The notes beneath the pieces are model-generated. The model was not told the DNA's origin. It worked only from the letters and a program-made list of their open reading frames with translations, and did no database searches. Source: Alkalihalophilus pseudofirmus (lineage in GTDB: Bacteria; Bacillota; Bacilli; Bacillales; Bacillaceae_D). Taken from it: a DNA stretch of 64,000 nt. Below are positions 42,176 through 51,767 of this stretch, piece by piece (positions within the stretch are counted from its first letter, which is position 1; each line of letters opens with the position of its first letter). The stretch is taken from assembly GCF_029094545.1 (NCBI RefSeq), contig NZ_CP117835.1, positions 3,390,001-3,454,000 of the forward strand, written 5' to 3'. Made by a program: the position numbers and the translations under genes.

Positions 42176-43249
42176 TTATTCATGCTCAGCAATTTCTTCT
42201 AATAGAAGGTCGAACATTTCGCGGCCTTCATCACCAATGATTTCATCGCGGAAGAAGTCACGAATTGGCAGCTGCAGCTCACGGAACTCTGCACGCTCTT
42301 CTTCAGTCAGCTCAATCACTTCTGTTGGGTTATCCGTATCATTTACAATCGAATCAAGCAGCTCTTCGTTTAACTGGTCTTGAATTTCAAAACCACGGTC
42401 ACGCATTTCTTCTACCGTCTCATCTAATGCTGTGCGGATATCTTCAGGCAGATCATTGTAGATACCAGGGTTAATCGTCACCATTGCTACATACGTGTTA
42501 TGGTTTGAGATTGTCATATGATCTTGAACCTCATGGAAGGATGCATCCTCGATAAAGAAAATTGGATTTTCCTGTCCGTCCACTACTCCGCGATCAAGCG
42601 ACACATAAAGCTCTGACCAGCTAAGCGGAGATGGGTCTGCGCCGTATGCTCCGTATGTTTCAAGCATTAAAGGTGAACTTTGTGTACGCATTTTGAAGCC
42701 GTTAAAGTCTTCTGGTGTACGTAATTCACGGTTCCCTGTCCACTGCATTGCCCCTTCTGACATAAATGCAAGCGGCTTAAGGTTTTGCGCTTCATATAAT
42801 TCGACTAAATGTGTGTTTAACGCTTCACTAGTATTTAAAATTTCTTGTGTAACTTCTTGGTCATCCGGGAATAAGAATTGCAATGAGAAGACCTGTCCTT
42901 CAGCTACTAAGCCGCCAGTAAAACCTGGAGAAATGATTCCCATTTCAAACATTCCTTGCTGGACGCCTTCAACTTGGTCAACTTCACTACCTAATGAACC
43001 GAAGTCATATACATCAATATTTACTTGGCCATCTGTCTTTTCATTTAAACGCTCAGCAAATTCTTGTGCGTACTCATATTGTACCTGTCCTTCTGTTTCC
43101 TCTACGACAAAGCGCCAGTCATACGTTTCACCGCCGCTTGCTCCGTTGTCGCCTTCTGTTGCAGCATCGTCACTTCCACATGCTGCAAGACCTACTGCAA
43201 GTGCTGCTGCCATAGCGCCTGTTAGTACTTTTCTCTTTTTAAAAAACAT
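42176..43249 (-). CDS. dctP: TRAP transporter solute-binding lipoprotein, DctP
   Basis: A 357-residue periplasmic-type binding protein tethered as lipoprotein (signal ends GLAAC, residues 1-23). TRAP signatures: GKMRTQSSP-type FKMRTQSSPLMLETYGAYGADP (substrate carboxylate Arg near 188) and LDRGVVDGQENPIFFI. The protein is strongly acidic, as expected for an alkaliphile surface. It is last of the dctQ-dctM-dctP operon. The likely ligand is a C4-dicarboxylate or other organic acid. The 3' region holds a phased array. Confidence 0.9.
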   Translation of the reverse strand: MFFKKRKVLTGAMAAALAVGLAACGSDDAATEGDNGASGGETYDWRFVVEETEGQVQYEYAQEFAERLNEKTDGQVNIDVYDFGSLGSEVDQVEGVQQGMFEMGIISPGFTGGLVAEGQVFSLQFLFPDDQEVTQEILNTSEALNTHLVELYEAQNLKPLAFMSEGAMQWTGNRELRTPEDFNGFKMRTQSSPLMLETYGAYGADPSPLSWSELYVSLDRGVVDGQENPIFFIEDASFHEVQDHMTISNHNTYVAMVTINPGIYNDLPEDIRTALDETVEEMRDRGFEIQDQLNEELLDSIVNDTDNPTEVIELTEEERAEFRELQLPIRDFFRDEIIGDEGREMFDLLLEEIAEHE

Positions 43250-43311
43250 CGAATACCCCCTGTTTTTAATCTATTAAACCTATTGAAACAAATTCTATTT
43301 TGAAAGGATCA

Positions 43312-44589
43312 TCACATAAACCTAAGAAGGAAGAGTGATATATCCTCAAATAGTATAATCAGCACGGATGCGATCAAAAGCATAATAATATATGGCGGAG
43401 TCCCTCTGATAACATCTAAATACGACTTATTAAAGACGGCACTCGCCGTAAAGATATCCACTCCAAATGGCGGGGTCGCTGAACCTAGCGCCGCTTGGAA
43501 CGTAATCACTACTCCAAGATGAACAGGATCGACACCGGCTTGAACGGCAACCGGATAGAAGATCGGAGTTAAAATTAAAATGACGACGATTGGATCGACA
43601 AACATACAGCCGATAAAGAAGAAGATCGCCACAATTAATAACACTTGAAGTGCAGTAGGGTCAGCTGGAATAACTGTCTCTGTTAATAGTCTTGGAATTC
43701 TCGCGTATGAAATCAACCAAGAAAAAGCCTGACCTGCTGCTACTAAGATAAAGACTGCTGCTGTTACGAGTCCAGTGGATAAAGCAATTTTTGGAATATC
43801 AAACACTTTGATCGAACGGAATATAAGCACTTCTAAAATCAATGCATATAAAACTGAAATCCCTGCTGCCTCCGTTGGACTGAAATAACCGAAATAAATA
43901 CCCCCGACAATGATGACCGGGAACCCGAGCGGAAACAATGCACGCACTGTCGTTTTCCCGCGGTCTCTCCAGCTCATTTTTTCTCCGAGTGGAATATTGA
44001 ATATTTTCGCATGTATGTAGCTGTAAATAGCGAACATTAAGAAGATTAAGACACCCGGACCTATACCTGCGATAAATAAGTCGCCAACAGATACATTCGG
44101 TGCTGCTAGTGCGTATATAATCATCCCAATACTAGGCGGAATCAATAACGCCACATCACTTGCATTAATAATTAAAGCGATGGCACTGGAATCTTTGTAA
44201 CCTACTGATAATAGCCGCTTTCTCATTGGTTTACCGATTGCTACAACTGTTGCTTGAGTAGAACCTGAAATCGATCCAAAAAGTGTACAAGCGGCTGCCG
44301 TTGTTATGGCATACCCTCCTCGAACATGTCCGACAAAGGAACCAACAAAATCTAATAGCCGTTTCGATGTTTTTCCTGTAGACATAATGTCTGCTGCAAA
44401 GATAAACAACGGAACCGCTAATAGCACATAAGAGGAAATACCCTCCATCATTTGTTGTACCAGAAAAATCGGATCAACATTCGGCATGAAAAAGAGGATG
44501 ACAACAACAGAAGCTGCAAGCATTGGGATCATCATCGGAAACCCAAGTGCAAGCAAAACGATCATAACTGTTAACATTGTTGCTACCAT
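43312..44589 (-). CDS. dctM: TRAP transporter large permease, DctM
   Basis: A 425-residue protein with about twelve membrane helices. Signatures: VPLFIFAADIMSTGKTSKRLL, GSISGSTQATVVAIGKPM, LLIPPSIGMIIYALAA and CMFVDPIVVILILTPIFYPV. It is the Na+-coupled transport subunit of a TRAP system. The gene starts 31 bases after dctQ and precedes dctP by 62 bases. AGGAA precedes the ATG at 44589. Confidence 0.93.
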   Translation of the reverse strand: MVATMLTVMIVLLALGFPMMIPMLAASVVVILFFMPNVDPIFLVQQMMEGISSYVLLAVPLFIFAADIMSTGKTSKRLLDFVGSFVGHVRGGYAITTAAACTLFGSISGSTQATVVAIGKPMRKRLLSVGYKDSSAIALIINASDVALLIPPSIGMIIYALAAPNVSVGDLFIAGIGPGVLIFLMFAIYSYIHAKIFNIPLGEKMSWRDRGKTTVRALFPLGFPVIIVGGIYFGYFSPTEAAGISVLYALILEVLIFRSIKVFDIPKIALSTGLVTAAVFILVAAGQAFSWLISYARIPRLLTETVIPADPTALQVLLIVAIFFFIGCMFVDPIVVILILTPIFYPVAVQAGVDPVHLGVVITFQAALGSATPPFGVDIFTASAVFNKSYLDVIRGTPPYIIMLLIASVLIILFEDISLFLLRFM

Positions 44590-44620
44590 GTACGTTCCTC
44601 ACAATCTATTTTGTTTTTGA

Positions 44621-45136
44621 TTACGAGTAATCTTTTTTATCTTGTGCTAAGTACACATCTTTTTCTTTTATATTAATCCACATATTACGTAAAAACTGGA
44701 TGCCTCCTAATGTAAAGCCGATTGGTAAAAAGATTGCCATCATATATACAGGCATTTGCATGGATGTCGTCACACGCCCAGTTCCGTGAACAGATAAGAA
44801 ATACCCGTATGAATAATAGGCTAAGATAAAAAGAATAACTGCTGTAACGGCAGGAATGAAAATCGCGAGTCCTTTTCTAATAGGATACGGAGCTAGATCA
44901 AAAAATGCTGACATGCTGATATGGCGGCCTTTTCTAGCAGCGTAGCTGATGCCGATAAACGTTGCGATAATTACAGCCATTTGACTTACTTCATTGGCAA
45001 AGGACCAGCTGCTCCCGAAGATTGAACGGCTTAAAACATTTCCTACAACCATAACGGCAATAATGATAATGGAATAACTAAGAATATATTCTTCTAGCTT
45101 CATCAACCCGTAATCAAGCTTTCGAATGACGTTCAA
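44621..45136 (-). CDS. dctQ: TRAP transporter small permease, DctQ
   Basis: A 171-residue four-helix protein with the family pattern SWSFANEVSQMAVIIATFIGISYAARKGRHI. The TTG at 45136 is nine bases from GGGGG, so I prefer it to the TTG two codons upstream, which is only three bases away. It is the first gene of the TRAP operon. It stabilises DctM. Confidence 0.85.
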   Translation of the reverse strand: MNVIRKLDYGLMKLEEYILSYSIIIIAVMVVGNVLSRSIFGSSWSFANEVSQMAVIIATFIGISYAARKGRHISMSAFFDLAPYPIRKGLAIFIPAVTAVILFILAYYSYGYFLSVHGTGRVTTSMQMPVYMMAIFLPIGFTLGGIQFLRNMWINIKEKDVYLAQDKKDYS

Positions 45137-45142
45137 GCACAA

Positions 45143-45446
45143 TTTCCCCCTTTCTAAATAAGTATTTAAACAAGTTAAATCAGCGTGTGAAAAAATGAAA
45201 AAGAATAAAAAAGAATCACTTACTAAAAATCATACTGGAAAGAAGTTTCCACCACAAACGTGATATCTACGTATATTTCCGGATGTCATAGGATGAGACA
45301 GTCTCTCGAAAGGTCACCGGTATGATCTGTCTATATACTAGCCACATCGCTCAAATATTCAGAATTTCAGAACTTCACACAGGAATTTAGTCCCATAAAA
45401 ATACATACATCTCATATCTTTTCTTAAAGTTCTTATCCCTGCATAA
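45143..45446. other. Intergenic region upstream of the TRAP operon
   Basis: About 300 AT-rich bases between the pepA terminator and dctQ. It must contain the TRAP promoter, but I see no operator I can name, no regulator gene and no ORF worth calling. Confidence 0.5.
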
Positions 45447-45451
45447 AAAAA

Positions 45452-45474
45452 GAGCACCCATCATGCAGGTGCTC
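45452..45474 (-). terminator. Terminator of pepA
   Basis: Seven-base arms 45452-45458 and 45468-45474 (GAGCACC/GGTGCTC), followed by T7 on the minus strand. Confidence 0.85.
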
Positions 45475-45484
45475 CAAAACGATC

Positions 45485-46984
45485 TTATTCAATTTCTTCA
45501 CGATTCATAGCAAGCTGTGCTAACGTTCTAGCCATCACTCCGGTGCCTCCGAGCGGGCAAAGGTTATTTGGCTTTGAATTCCAAGCAGTACCTGCAATAT
45601 CAAGGTGAACCCAAGGAGTGTCTCCCGCAAATTCACCGATAAACAAACCTGCTGTAATGCTGCCGGCTAAGCGACCCGGTGCGTTATTCAAATCAGCTAC
45701 ATCACTTGTTTTCAGCATATCGCGATACGGCTTGTAGCTTGGCAGACGCCAGATCCACTCACCTGTTTCAACAGATGCTTCTAACACTTCTTCCATAAAG
45801 CTCTCATTATTAGTAACTGCCCCCGTCGTACAATCTCCTAGTGCAATCAATACCGCCCCTGTAAGAGTCGCTACATCTACTAAATTCGTGGCTCCTAATT
45901 GCTTAGCATAAGCTACTCCATCTGCTAGAATTAAGCGTCCTTCTGCATCGGTATTACGAACCTCGATCGTTTTGCCATCCATTGCCCGGATAACATCGCC
46001 TGGCTTCAGTGCAGAACCGTTTAACATATTCTCAGAAGAAGGAATGACAGCTAGCACATTTACATCCGGCTTCATTTCACCGATAATGTCCATCGCGCCT
46101 AAAACAGCTGCAGCTCCTCCCATATCCATTTTCATTTGATGCATATTTTCACGAGGCTTAATTGAAATACCACCTGAATCAAACGTTAAGCCTTTTCCAA
46201 CAAAGCCTAACACATCATCCCATGTATCTTTCGCTTGATATTTTAAGACGATCATTTTAGGCGGTTCATCGCTTCCTTTTGCTACCGCAAGAAGCGCGCC
46301 CATGCCAAGTTTCTCCATGTCTTCTTTCTCAAGCACATCGTACTCAAAACCATGCTGGTCCGCTAACTCCTTTGCTTCCTTAGCAAGTTCAGTTGGGGTA
46401 AGCAGGTTACCTGGAATGTTAATAAGTTTACGCGCACGGTTTGTCCCTTTTCCGTAAGCAAAGCCGCAATCAGCTGCTTCCACTAACCCTTCTGTTCCTG
46501 AAGCCGCATAGAATGTTACTTCTTCAATAGACACATCCACTTCATTTGTTTTTTCTTTATAATCCGCTACTTGGTATGTACTTAATGCTAATGATTCTCC
46601 TGCTAACACTGCCAAATCCTCCAGCTCGGCAGCCTCTGAGCGAAAACTATCAAGATCAATAGCAATGTTCTTTAAGCGGTCACTTCCCGCTTTCTTCCCT
46701 GCAGCAGCAAATACTTCACGCAGACCTTCAGCGTCCAATTCTTCTTCTTTGCCAAGTCCAACGATATAAATAACATCACACTCAAGCTTTTGCAATGTAT
46801 AAAGTGGTGTAACTTTACCTCGCTTTGTTGAGATCTTCTTATTTTTCTTTAATGTTGTTATTTGACCATCTAAAAGTTCGTCCACTTCTTGAGCCGTATT
46901 CGTTGATTGTTTCTTTTCAAATAACCCGATAATAAGGGCATCATGCTTTGCCGCTTGATCGTAAGATTGCTGTATATTAAACAT
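45485..46984 (-). CDS. pepA: Leucyl aminopeptidase (M17), PepA/YuiE
   Basis: A 499-residue cytosolic metallopeptidase that removes N-terminal residues, preferring Leu. The two-metal site is visible in VGKGLTFDSGGISIKP, MKMDMGGAAAVLGAM and the hallmark NTDAEGRLILADGVAYA. The N-terminal domain (1-170) is less conserved, as usual. Its place beside yuiD matches yuiE of Bacillus subtilis. AAAGGGG precedes the ATG at 46984. Confidence 0.95.
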   Translation of the reverse strand: MFNIQQSYDQAAKHDALIIGLFEKKQSTNTAQEVDELLDGQITTLKKNKKISTKRGKVTPLYTLQKLECDVIYIVGLGKEEELDAEGLREVFAAAGKKAGSDRLKNIAIDLDSFRSEAAELEDLAVLAGESLALSTYQVADYKEKTNEVDVSIEEVTFYAASGTEGLVEAADCGFAYGKGTNRARKLINIPGNLLTPTELAKEAKELADQHGFEYDVLEKEDMEKLGMGALLAVAKGSDEPPKMIVLKYQAKDTWDDVLGFVGKGLTFDSGGISIKPRENMHQMKMDMGGAAAVLGAMDIIGEMKPDVNVLAVIPSSENMLNGSALKPGDVIRAMDGKTIEVRNTDAEGRLILADGVAYAKQLGATNLVDVATLTGAVLIALGDCTTGAVTNNESFMEEVLEASVETGEWIWRLPSYKPYRDMLKTSDVADLNNAPGRLAGSITAGLFIGEFAGDTPWVHLDIAGTAWNSKPNNLCPLGGTGVMARTLAQLAMNREEIE

Positions 46985-47265
46985 CTTTAAAACCCCTTTC
47001 AGCTTTTCATTTTGATAATGTCCACCTTAAGTATACACGATCTTCAAAATATTTCGATATTCGAAGCATAACTTTCTATGTTCAGAACAGAACGAAATGG
47101 GTATTGTATGATATAATGGAAATCAATTTGACTAGACAGCTACGTAGATTCTCATGATCAAATAAGCAGCAAATTGCTTATCTTACATGTGAATTCGTAC
47201 TATCATAGATTCTACTTATTCGACTCATTGACTTATTCGACTCAATAGAAAGGAAGAACGTGTAC

Positions 47266-47742
47266 ATGGAGATTTTTCATAATTTTCCGCTTTGGGCAGC
47301 TTTATTTGCCATCTTCTTTGCTCAATTCGTTAAAATCCCTCTTGCTTTCCTCCCTACGAGAAAGCTTGATTGGACATTGTTTACAAGTACAGGGGGTATG
47401 CCAAGTTCTCACTCGGCTGCAGTTACGGCTATTTCTACGGCCGTAGCGATTGAACACGGGATGGACTCAACAATCTTTGCCGTTGCAGCAATCTTTGGGA
47501 TTATTGTTATGTTTGATGCAACAGGGGTGAGAAGACATGCTGGTTATCACGCAACCGTTTTGAACCAGTTGGTAACGGACTTTAATAAATTAGTTTCAGA
47601 AGTGAAGTCTTGGCCTAAAAAAGAAGAAATCGAAAAGCGTAAAGAATTAAAAGAATTATTAGGTCATCAGCCCATTGAAGTATTCTTTGGAGGCCTGCTC
47701 GGGATTATTCTAACGTTAATCCTGCATGCCTTGATCCATTAA
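47266..47742 (+). CDS. yuiD: Divergent PAP2-family membrane protein, YuiD
   Basis: A 158-residue protein with four membrane helices and the pattern GGMPSSHSAAVTAISTAVA and DATGVRRHAGYHATVLNQLV, which marks the divergent PAP2 family (DUF212). The residues resemble the phosphatase motifs SGHS and RxxxxxH. The ATG at 47266 is nine bases from AAAGGAAG; an in-frame GTG two codons before is possible. It is divergent from pepA, as yuiD/yuiE. Lipid-phosphate activity is not proved. Confidence 0.88.
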   Translation: MEIFHNFPLWAALFAIFFAQFVKIPLAFLPTRKLDWTLFTSTGGMPSSHSAAVTAISTAVAIEHGMDSTIFAVAAIFGIIVMFDATGVRRHAGYHATVLNQLVTDFNKLVSEVKSWPKKEEIEKRKELKELLGHQPIEVFFGGLLGIILTLILHALIH

Positions 47743-47834
47743 GTTAGATAAAAATTAAACAGTAAGAGGTTTGGACATATAGTGTTTAGCTGAGAAGCGT
47801 ATAAATGTTGAACTAGTCTCTCCTAACAATGGTT

Positions 47835-47936
47835 GTTAATTTCCGCTGCAGATACTTGCTTTCCGCGGGCGGTCCGGGGGTCTCCCTTGGCCACGCAACA
47901 TCCCGCAGGAGTCAAGTACCTTCCGCTCCAATCAAC
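47835..47936. repeat. Dispersed repeat, family A (26-bp internal deletion)
   Basis: A 102-bp copy of the 36239-36366 element. The ends (GTTAATTTCCGCTGCAGATA and TTCCGCTCCAATCAAC) and the CGCTTTCCGCGGGCGGTCCG block are kept, but about 26 bp between GTCCGG and GGTCT are missing. Confidence 0.85.
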
Positions 47937-48007
47937 AGAGCGAATAGGAAGTTGAGCTGATCCTCAACAAAATCATTCCACGTCATTTATACAAAAAGCA
48001 ATGGCTT

Positions 48008-48126
48008 AGCGGATGAAATATACGTAGACTCCTGTGGGTGCTAGAGCAGGAGTGAGATCCCACAGGGCGAGAGCCCGAGGAAGCTCACTAGCTCCCCACG
48101 GAAAGCGAAGTATATTTCAGAAGCGG
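48008..48126. repeat. Dispersed repeat, family B (inverted copy)
   Basis: A 119-bp copy in the same orientation as 36521-36639, again 71 bp downstream of a family A copy. The two elements fill most of the 500-bp gap between yuiD and the BtuF-like gene. Confidence 0.85.
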
Positions 48127-48244
48127 GGCAGATACACCCTGCACCATTTTGTTAGCATGTGACTTCTCAATCAACACGCTCGATTTGTCCGAGCCTCTTT
48201 TTTATACCTTTAACTATTTTTCTTGTGCAATAGGAGGTTCATTT

Positions 48245-49057
48245 ATGAGAATTGTATCTATTTGTCCTAGTAACACAGAGCTTGCTGCATACTTAGGGTT
48301 AGAAGATCAGTTGGTTGGAGTGGACGATTACTCTGATTGGCCACAGTCCATAACAACTCTCCCTCGCCTTGGCCCTGATTTATCCATCGATATGGATAAG
48401 CTTGAAGCTTTGCAGCCTGACCTTGTCCTCGCTTCCCTTAGTGTTCCGGGAATGGAGAAAAATATTAAAGAGCTTGTGCAACGAGACATTCCGCATGTTG
48501 TCTATAATCCACAGTCTCTTGATGATATCGCTTCCGACCTTATCGACCTTGGCAAACGCACTGGACGTGAAGAACATGCAGACCATGTTGTCTCCCTCTA
48601 TCAATCGATGATTTCCGATTACAAAAGCATTGCATTACAAGTAGAAAAACAAACGCTCTATTGGGAATGGTGGCCAAAACCTGTTTTTACTCCAGGAAGA
48701 ACAAATTGGCTGACTGAGATCAGTTCATTAAGCGGGGGAGAAAATGCATTTATGGATAAAGAGGAAGCAAGCATCCAGACCGATTGGGAAGACGTATACA
48801 ATCGAAATCCAGACCATATCTGTCTTGCATGGGTAGGTGTTCAAACAAACAAGGTGAAGCCGGAACTGCTATTGAAACGACCTGACTGGCCAGAGCTACC
48901 AGCAGTAGCTGAAAATCGGGTCCATGTTCTGCCTGAGCCCCTCTACTGCAGACCCTCTCCAAGGCTTTTACTTGGACTTAAAAAGCTTGCGGCAATCCTT
49001 CACCCCGAACATTTTCCAGCGGATGACGGTGTTGACCCTCTGCTTCAACAAGCATAA
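48245..49057 (+). CDS. BtuF-like cobalamin-binding protein, apparently cytoplasmic
   Basis: A 270-residue periplasmic-binding-protein fold protein (PF01497 type): MRIVSICPSNTELAAYLGLE, LVGVDDYSDWP, GPDLSIDMDKLEALQPDLVLA and NPDHICLAWVG. AGGAGG sets the ATG at 48245. There is no signal peptide or lipobox and no permease or ATPase next to it, unlike transport-linked BtuF. Such soluble forms are annotated as cobalamin-binding proteins in Bacillus. A cytoplasmic corrinoid or haem-type binding role is inferred. Confidence 0.75.
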   Translation: MRIVSICPSNTELAAYLGLEDQLVGVDDYSDWPQSITTLPRLGPDLSIDMDKLEALQPDLVLASLSVPGMEKNIKELVQRDIPHVVYNPQSLDDIASDLIDLGKRTGREEHADHVVSLYQSMISDYKSIALQVEKQTLYWEWWPKPVFTPGRTNWLTEISSLSGGENAFMDKEEASIQTDWEDVYNRNPDHICLAWVGVQTNKVKPELLLKRPDWPELPAVAENRVHVLPEPLYCRPSPRLLLGLKKLAAILHPEHFPADDGVDPLLQQA

Positions 49058-49059
49058 AA

Positions 49060-49090
49060 AACAGGAGCTGACCTCGGGTCAGCTCCTGTT
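49060..49090. terminator. Bidirectional terminator after the BtuF-like gene
   Basis: Fourteen-base perfect arms 49060-49073 and 49077-49090 with a 3-base loop. T-runs follow on both strands (TTTTTT), so it can also end the yuiC transcript after the phased array. Confidence 0.9.
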
Positions 49091-49098
49091 TTTTCATA

Positions 49099-49278
49099 GG
49101 CGCAATATTGTTTTGAATCGACACTATTGTAATTAGCATAGACGCATATAGCGGTTGAAACGACGCAATAACACCAGATAAACGCAATAAAGCTGGCAAA
49201 CGGCACAATATCCGTAAACATCAGCGCAATAAGCTCTTTAACTAACGCCATAACTCTTATGAAAAAATACAATAACCA
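49099..49278. repeat. 21-bp phased GACGCAAT array, locus 3
   Basis: The motif C occurs at 49103, 49124 (GACACTAT), 49145, 49166, 49185, 49206, 49227, 49248 and 49270. Gaps are 21 bp except 19 bp after unit 4 and 22 bp at the end. The last units read AACGCCATAAC, then ATGAAAAAATACAAT, as in locus 2. It lies 25-30 bases past the YuiC-like stop codon. Confidence 0.9.
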
Positions 49279-49301
49279 TTTTAGGCTTCGTCAGTAATTA
49301 C

Positions 49302-50003
49302 TTATTCATAAGACTTTTCATTTCTAAATACTTGTACAGTCTCATCTTCATTTAAAGCCATTAATTCCTCATGAGTTAACTTTCCGTCTCCTCGCTCAAT
49401 TACATACACATCCAATTCGCGCTTGCCCCACTTATTAAATACCTCATCAACGGAGTCATAATATAGATCAATGGTATGCCCCTTGATTGCTGATCCAGTA
49501 TCAGCTACCACACCGTATCCATAACCTGGAATGTAGAGGATTGATCCGATTGGGAAAACGCTTGGATCTGCGGCAATCGTTGAATAGAGGTCCCTATGAA
49601 CCTGCACCCCTGAATATGTAATACCATAACTAGGGTGTCCGGGATTTTTTCCCGTTGATTCATACCCTGCTGTATATCCTGTCGCCACGACTCTTACGCT
49701 AGGATAACGTGTCCAGTCAACAGCCTCTTCAAGTGTCACAGGTGCAGCCTCTAACTCAGTAGACATCGACTTTTCCTCAATCTGCATCGTTGGAATGGCT
49801 CGCTTAAAGAAAGCTGTCGCCTTTTCCATATGCTGAACTGCCGTTCGTTTAAGTTCATCATTTGTATGAGCAGCTTGTTCGCCTACCCACCGGCCAAGCT
49901 CCTGTGCCCCTACTCCTGAAAATGTTTGAAAGGTTGTAAAAAATGCTGCTAAAAATAACGTTGTCATGACCAGCCTGCGGCCAGCTTGTTTCCACGTATT
50001 CAT
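49302..50003 (-). CDS. yuiC: 3D-domain secreted protein, YuiC-like
   Basis: A 233-residue protein. The ATG at 50003 has GAGGAGGAG upstream; the eight in-frame codons before it are unlikely. An N-terminal hydrophobic segment (residues 10-33) acts as signal or anchor. The C-terminal 110 residues form the 3D double-psi barrel: [47 protein letters not shown], with the three conserved Asp. YuiC of Bacillus subtilis is a peptidoglycan lytic (stationary-phase survival-type) enzyme. It lies in the yui block; its 3' region holds a phased array. Confidence 0.88.
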   Translation of the reverse strand: MNTWKQAGRRLVMTTLFLAAFFTTFQTFSGVGAQELGRWVGEQAAHTNDELKRTAVQHMEKATAFFKRAIPTMQIEEKSMSTELEAAPVTLEEAVDWTRYPSVRVVATGYTAGYESTGKNPGHPSYGITYSGVQVHRDLYSTIAADPSVFPIGSILYIPGYGYGVVADTGSAIKGHTIDLYYDSVDEVFNKWGKRELDVYVIERGDGKLTHEELMALNEDETVQVFRNEKSYE

Positions 50004-50096
50004 AATCTCCTCCTCTCTTTGAGTCATCTTGTCCCAAAGAGAGGCATTCTATTCATCTAGCCGTAAATTGTAAGAGTAGTGTAGTAAATTCCCTGC

Positions 50097-51767
50097 TTAG
50101 TCTTTCGTTTTTAAGTCTTCCATTTTAAAATGCTGAAGCTTAGCGTTAAGCTTCTCACTTACATCTGTAAGGTATTCTGCTGTGTTTGTAATTTCTTCGG
50201 TTGAGCGGAGCTGTTCATTTGTTGAAGCAGAGATTTCCTCGCTTCCTGCAGCGGTCTCCTCGGTAACAGCACTAATCTCTTCTACAATTTCAAGAACCTT
50301 ACTTGCTTTTTGTTTCGTTTCATTGGTTGTGTGAACGAGTGAATGTAATTGGGCTGACATAGCGCTAGCCCCTTTCTCAATATCTTGAAAGACGGCGGTT
50401 GTGGATTGTAAGACACTAGACTGCTCCGCTTGCAGATTTTCACCATTTTTCACTGCTTCATGCGCCGCACTCATCTGCTTGGTTAGGGCATTGGTCATCG
50501 TAAAAATCTTTTTTGTTGCTTCTCTGGACTGTTCTGCTAGCTTTCTAACCTCATCAGCTACTACCGCAAATCCCTTACCTGCTTCACCAGCTCTAGCTGC
50601 TTCAATGGCTGCATTTAAGGCGAGTAAATTTGTTTGATCTGATATGCCTGATACTAGCTCGGCCATTTCTTCAATGGAATGAATATGATCTGTTAACGAA
50701 CCGACTGATGCGACCATCTGATTTGTCGCCTTTTTGTTTTCAGCTGAGATGCTCTCTTGTGCTTGTATCGCTTTTTCTCCATCTAGCACAGCAGCCGCTA
50801 CTTGCTCTCCAAACTCACTAGCTGCTTCAATTGCTTCCACATTTTTATCAAATGCTGCGTCCATTTCCTCAACAAAAACGACCGTGTCTTGAAGGTTCTC
50901 AGATACTTTAGACGCTCCGCTGGCAAGCTCCTCCGTTGAGATCATAACCTGCTGACTCGTTTCTACTAACTGCGTGGTATCTTGATTGACTTTCCCGCTG
51001 TAGGATAATACTTCATTGCTTGTGAGACGTATGGAGTGCAAAAGCTCCTTTAATTGTTCTACCATTTGAGAGAAAGATGTAGTTAAGCGTCCGATCTCAT
51101 CATTGGTTTCTACTCGTTCAGGTTCGACCGTCAAATCACCTGATGCGACTTGTTCAGCTTGAATAGAGATCTTTTGCAGCGGAATCGTAATCGACCTTCT
51201 CGTCCAAAAGCTGATTACAAGAGATAAGGCAAACAATAATACTGCACTGATCATTGTCGTCCAAATTAATCTCTGCATAGCTGCTTCAGAGTCGCCCATC
51301 AGCTGATTATATTGATTAGTCGTTTGCACATTTAATCGATGCAAATCATTCAACACCCCAAGGGTACGAACAGACTGCCTCATCACTTCAGTCGCATTAC
51401 CTGTTTCTAATGCTTCTGCTGCTGCCTGTGATAACTCATCAAACTTTCCTCTAGCCGAGTTAAAGACTTGCTCACTTGGATCTCCTTTTAAAGCTGTCTC
51501 TAATGAGTCAAACCTTTCATTCATTGTCTGTAAATGAAGGACTGCTGCTTGTCTATTTTGCTCTGTTTGGCTGTATGCATAGTAATTTAAACTCTGCTGG
51601 CCTGTCACGACTGATGCATCTAAGCGTTGCACATCAATTAATACATGGGCATAATCACGATTTGTTGATTGAAGATTGATCATGCCGAGAACAATGTAGG
51701 CAATCAACAAAACAGAAAGCCCTAAAATAGAAACGACAGGTACTAGAAGCTTATGTTTTAGTTTCAT
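50097..51767 (-). CDS. Methyl-accepting chemotaxis protein
   Basis: A 556-residue chemoreceptor. TM1 at about 10-32, an extracellular helical sensor (~33-165) of 4HB type, TM2 at ~166-187, HAMP at ~190-242, then a long coiled-coil signalling domain with hairpin tip [20 protein letters not shown] and flanking [13 protein letters not shown]. It overlaps the upstream BMP-family lipoprotein gene by ATGA, so the two are translationally coupled. This suggests that the lipoprotein delivers its ligand to the receptor. Confidence 0.92.
   Translation of the reverse strand: MKLKHKLLVPVVSILGLSVLLIAYIVLGMINLQSTNRDYAHVLIDVQRLDASVVTGQQSLNYYAYSQTEQNRQAAVLHLQTMNERFDSLETALKGDPSEQVFNSARGKFDELSQAAAEALETGNATEVMRQSVRTLGVLNDLHRLNVQTTNQYNQLMGDSEAAMQRLIWTTMISAVLLFALSLVISFWTRRSITIPLQKISIQAEQVASGDLTVEPERVETNDEIGRLTTSFSQMVEQLKELLHSIRLTSNEVLSYSGKVNQDTTQLVETSQQVMISTEELASGASKVSENLQDTVVFVEEMDAAFDKNVEAIEAASEFGEQVAAAVLDGEKAIQAQESISAENKKATNQMVASVGSLTDHIHSIEEMAELVSGISDQTNLLALNAAIEAARAGEAGKGFAVVADEVRKLAEQSREATKKIFTMTNALTKQMSAAHEAVKNGENLQAEQSSVLQSTTAVFQDIEKGASAMSAQLHSLVHTTNETKQKASKVLEIVEEISAVTEETAAGSEEISASTNEQLRSTEEITNTAEYLTDVSEKLNAKLQHFKMEDLKTKD

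Noticed and set aside
49045-49272. Minus-strand frames through the phased array
   Set aside because: A 21-bp period is a multiple of three, so stop codons are thinned out. The 19-bp unit breaks any repeated peptide and there is no ribosome site.
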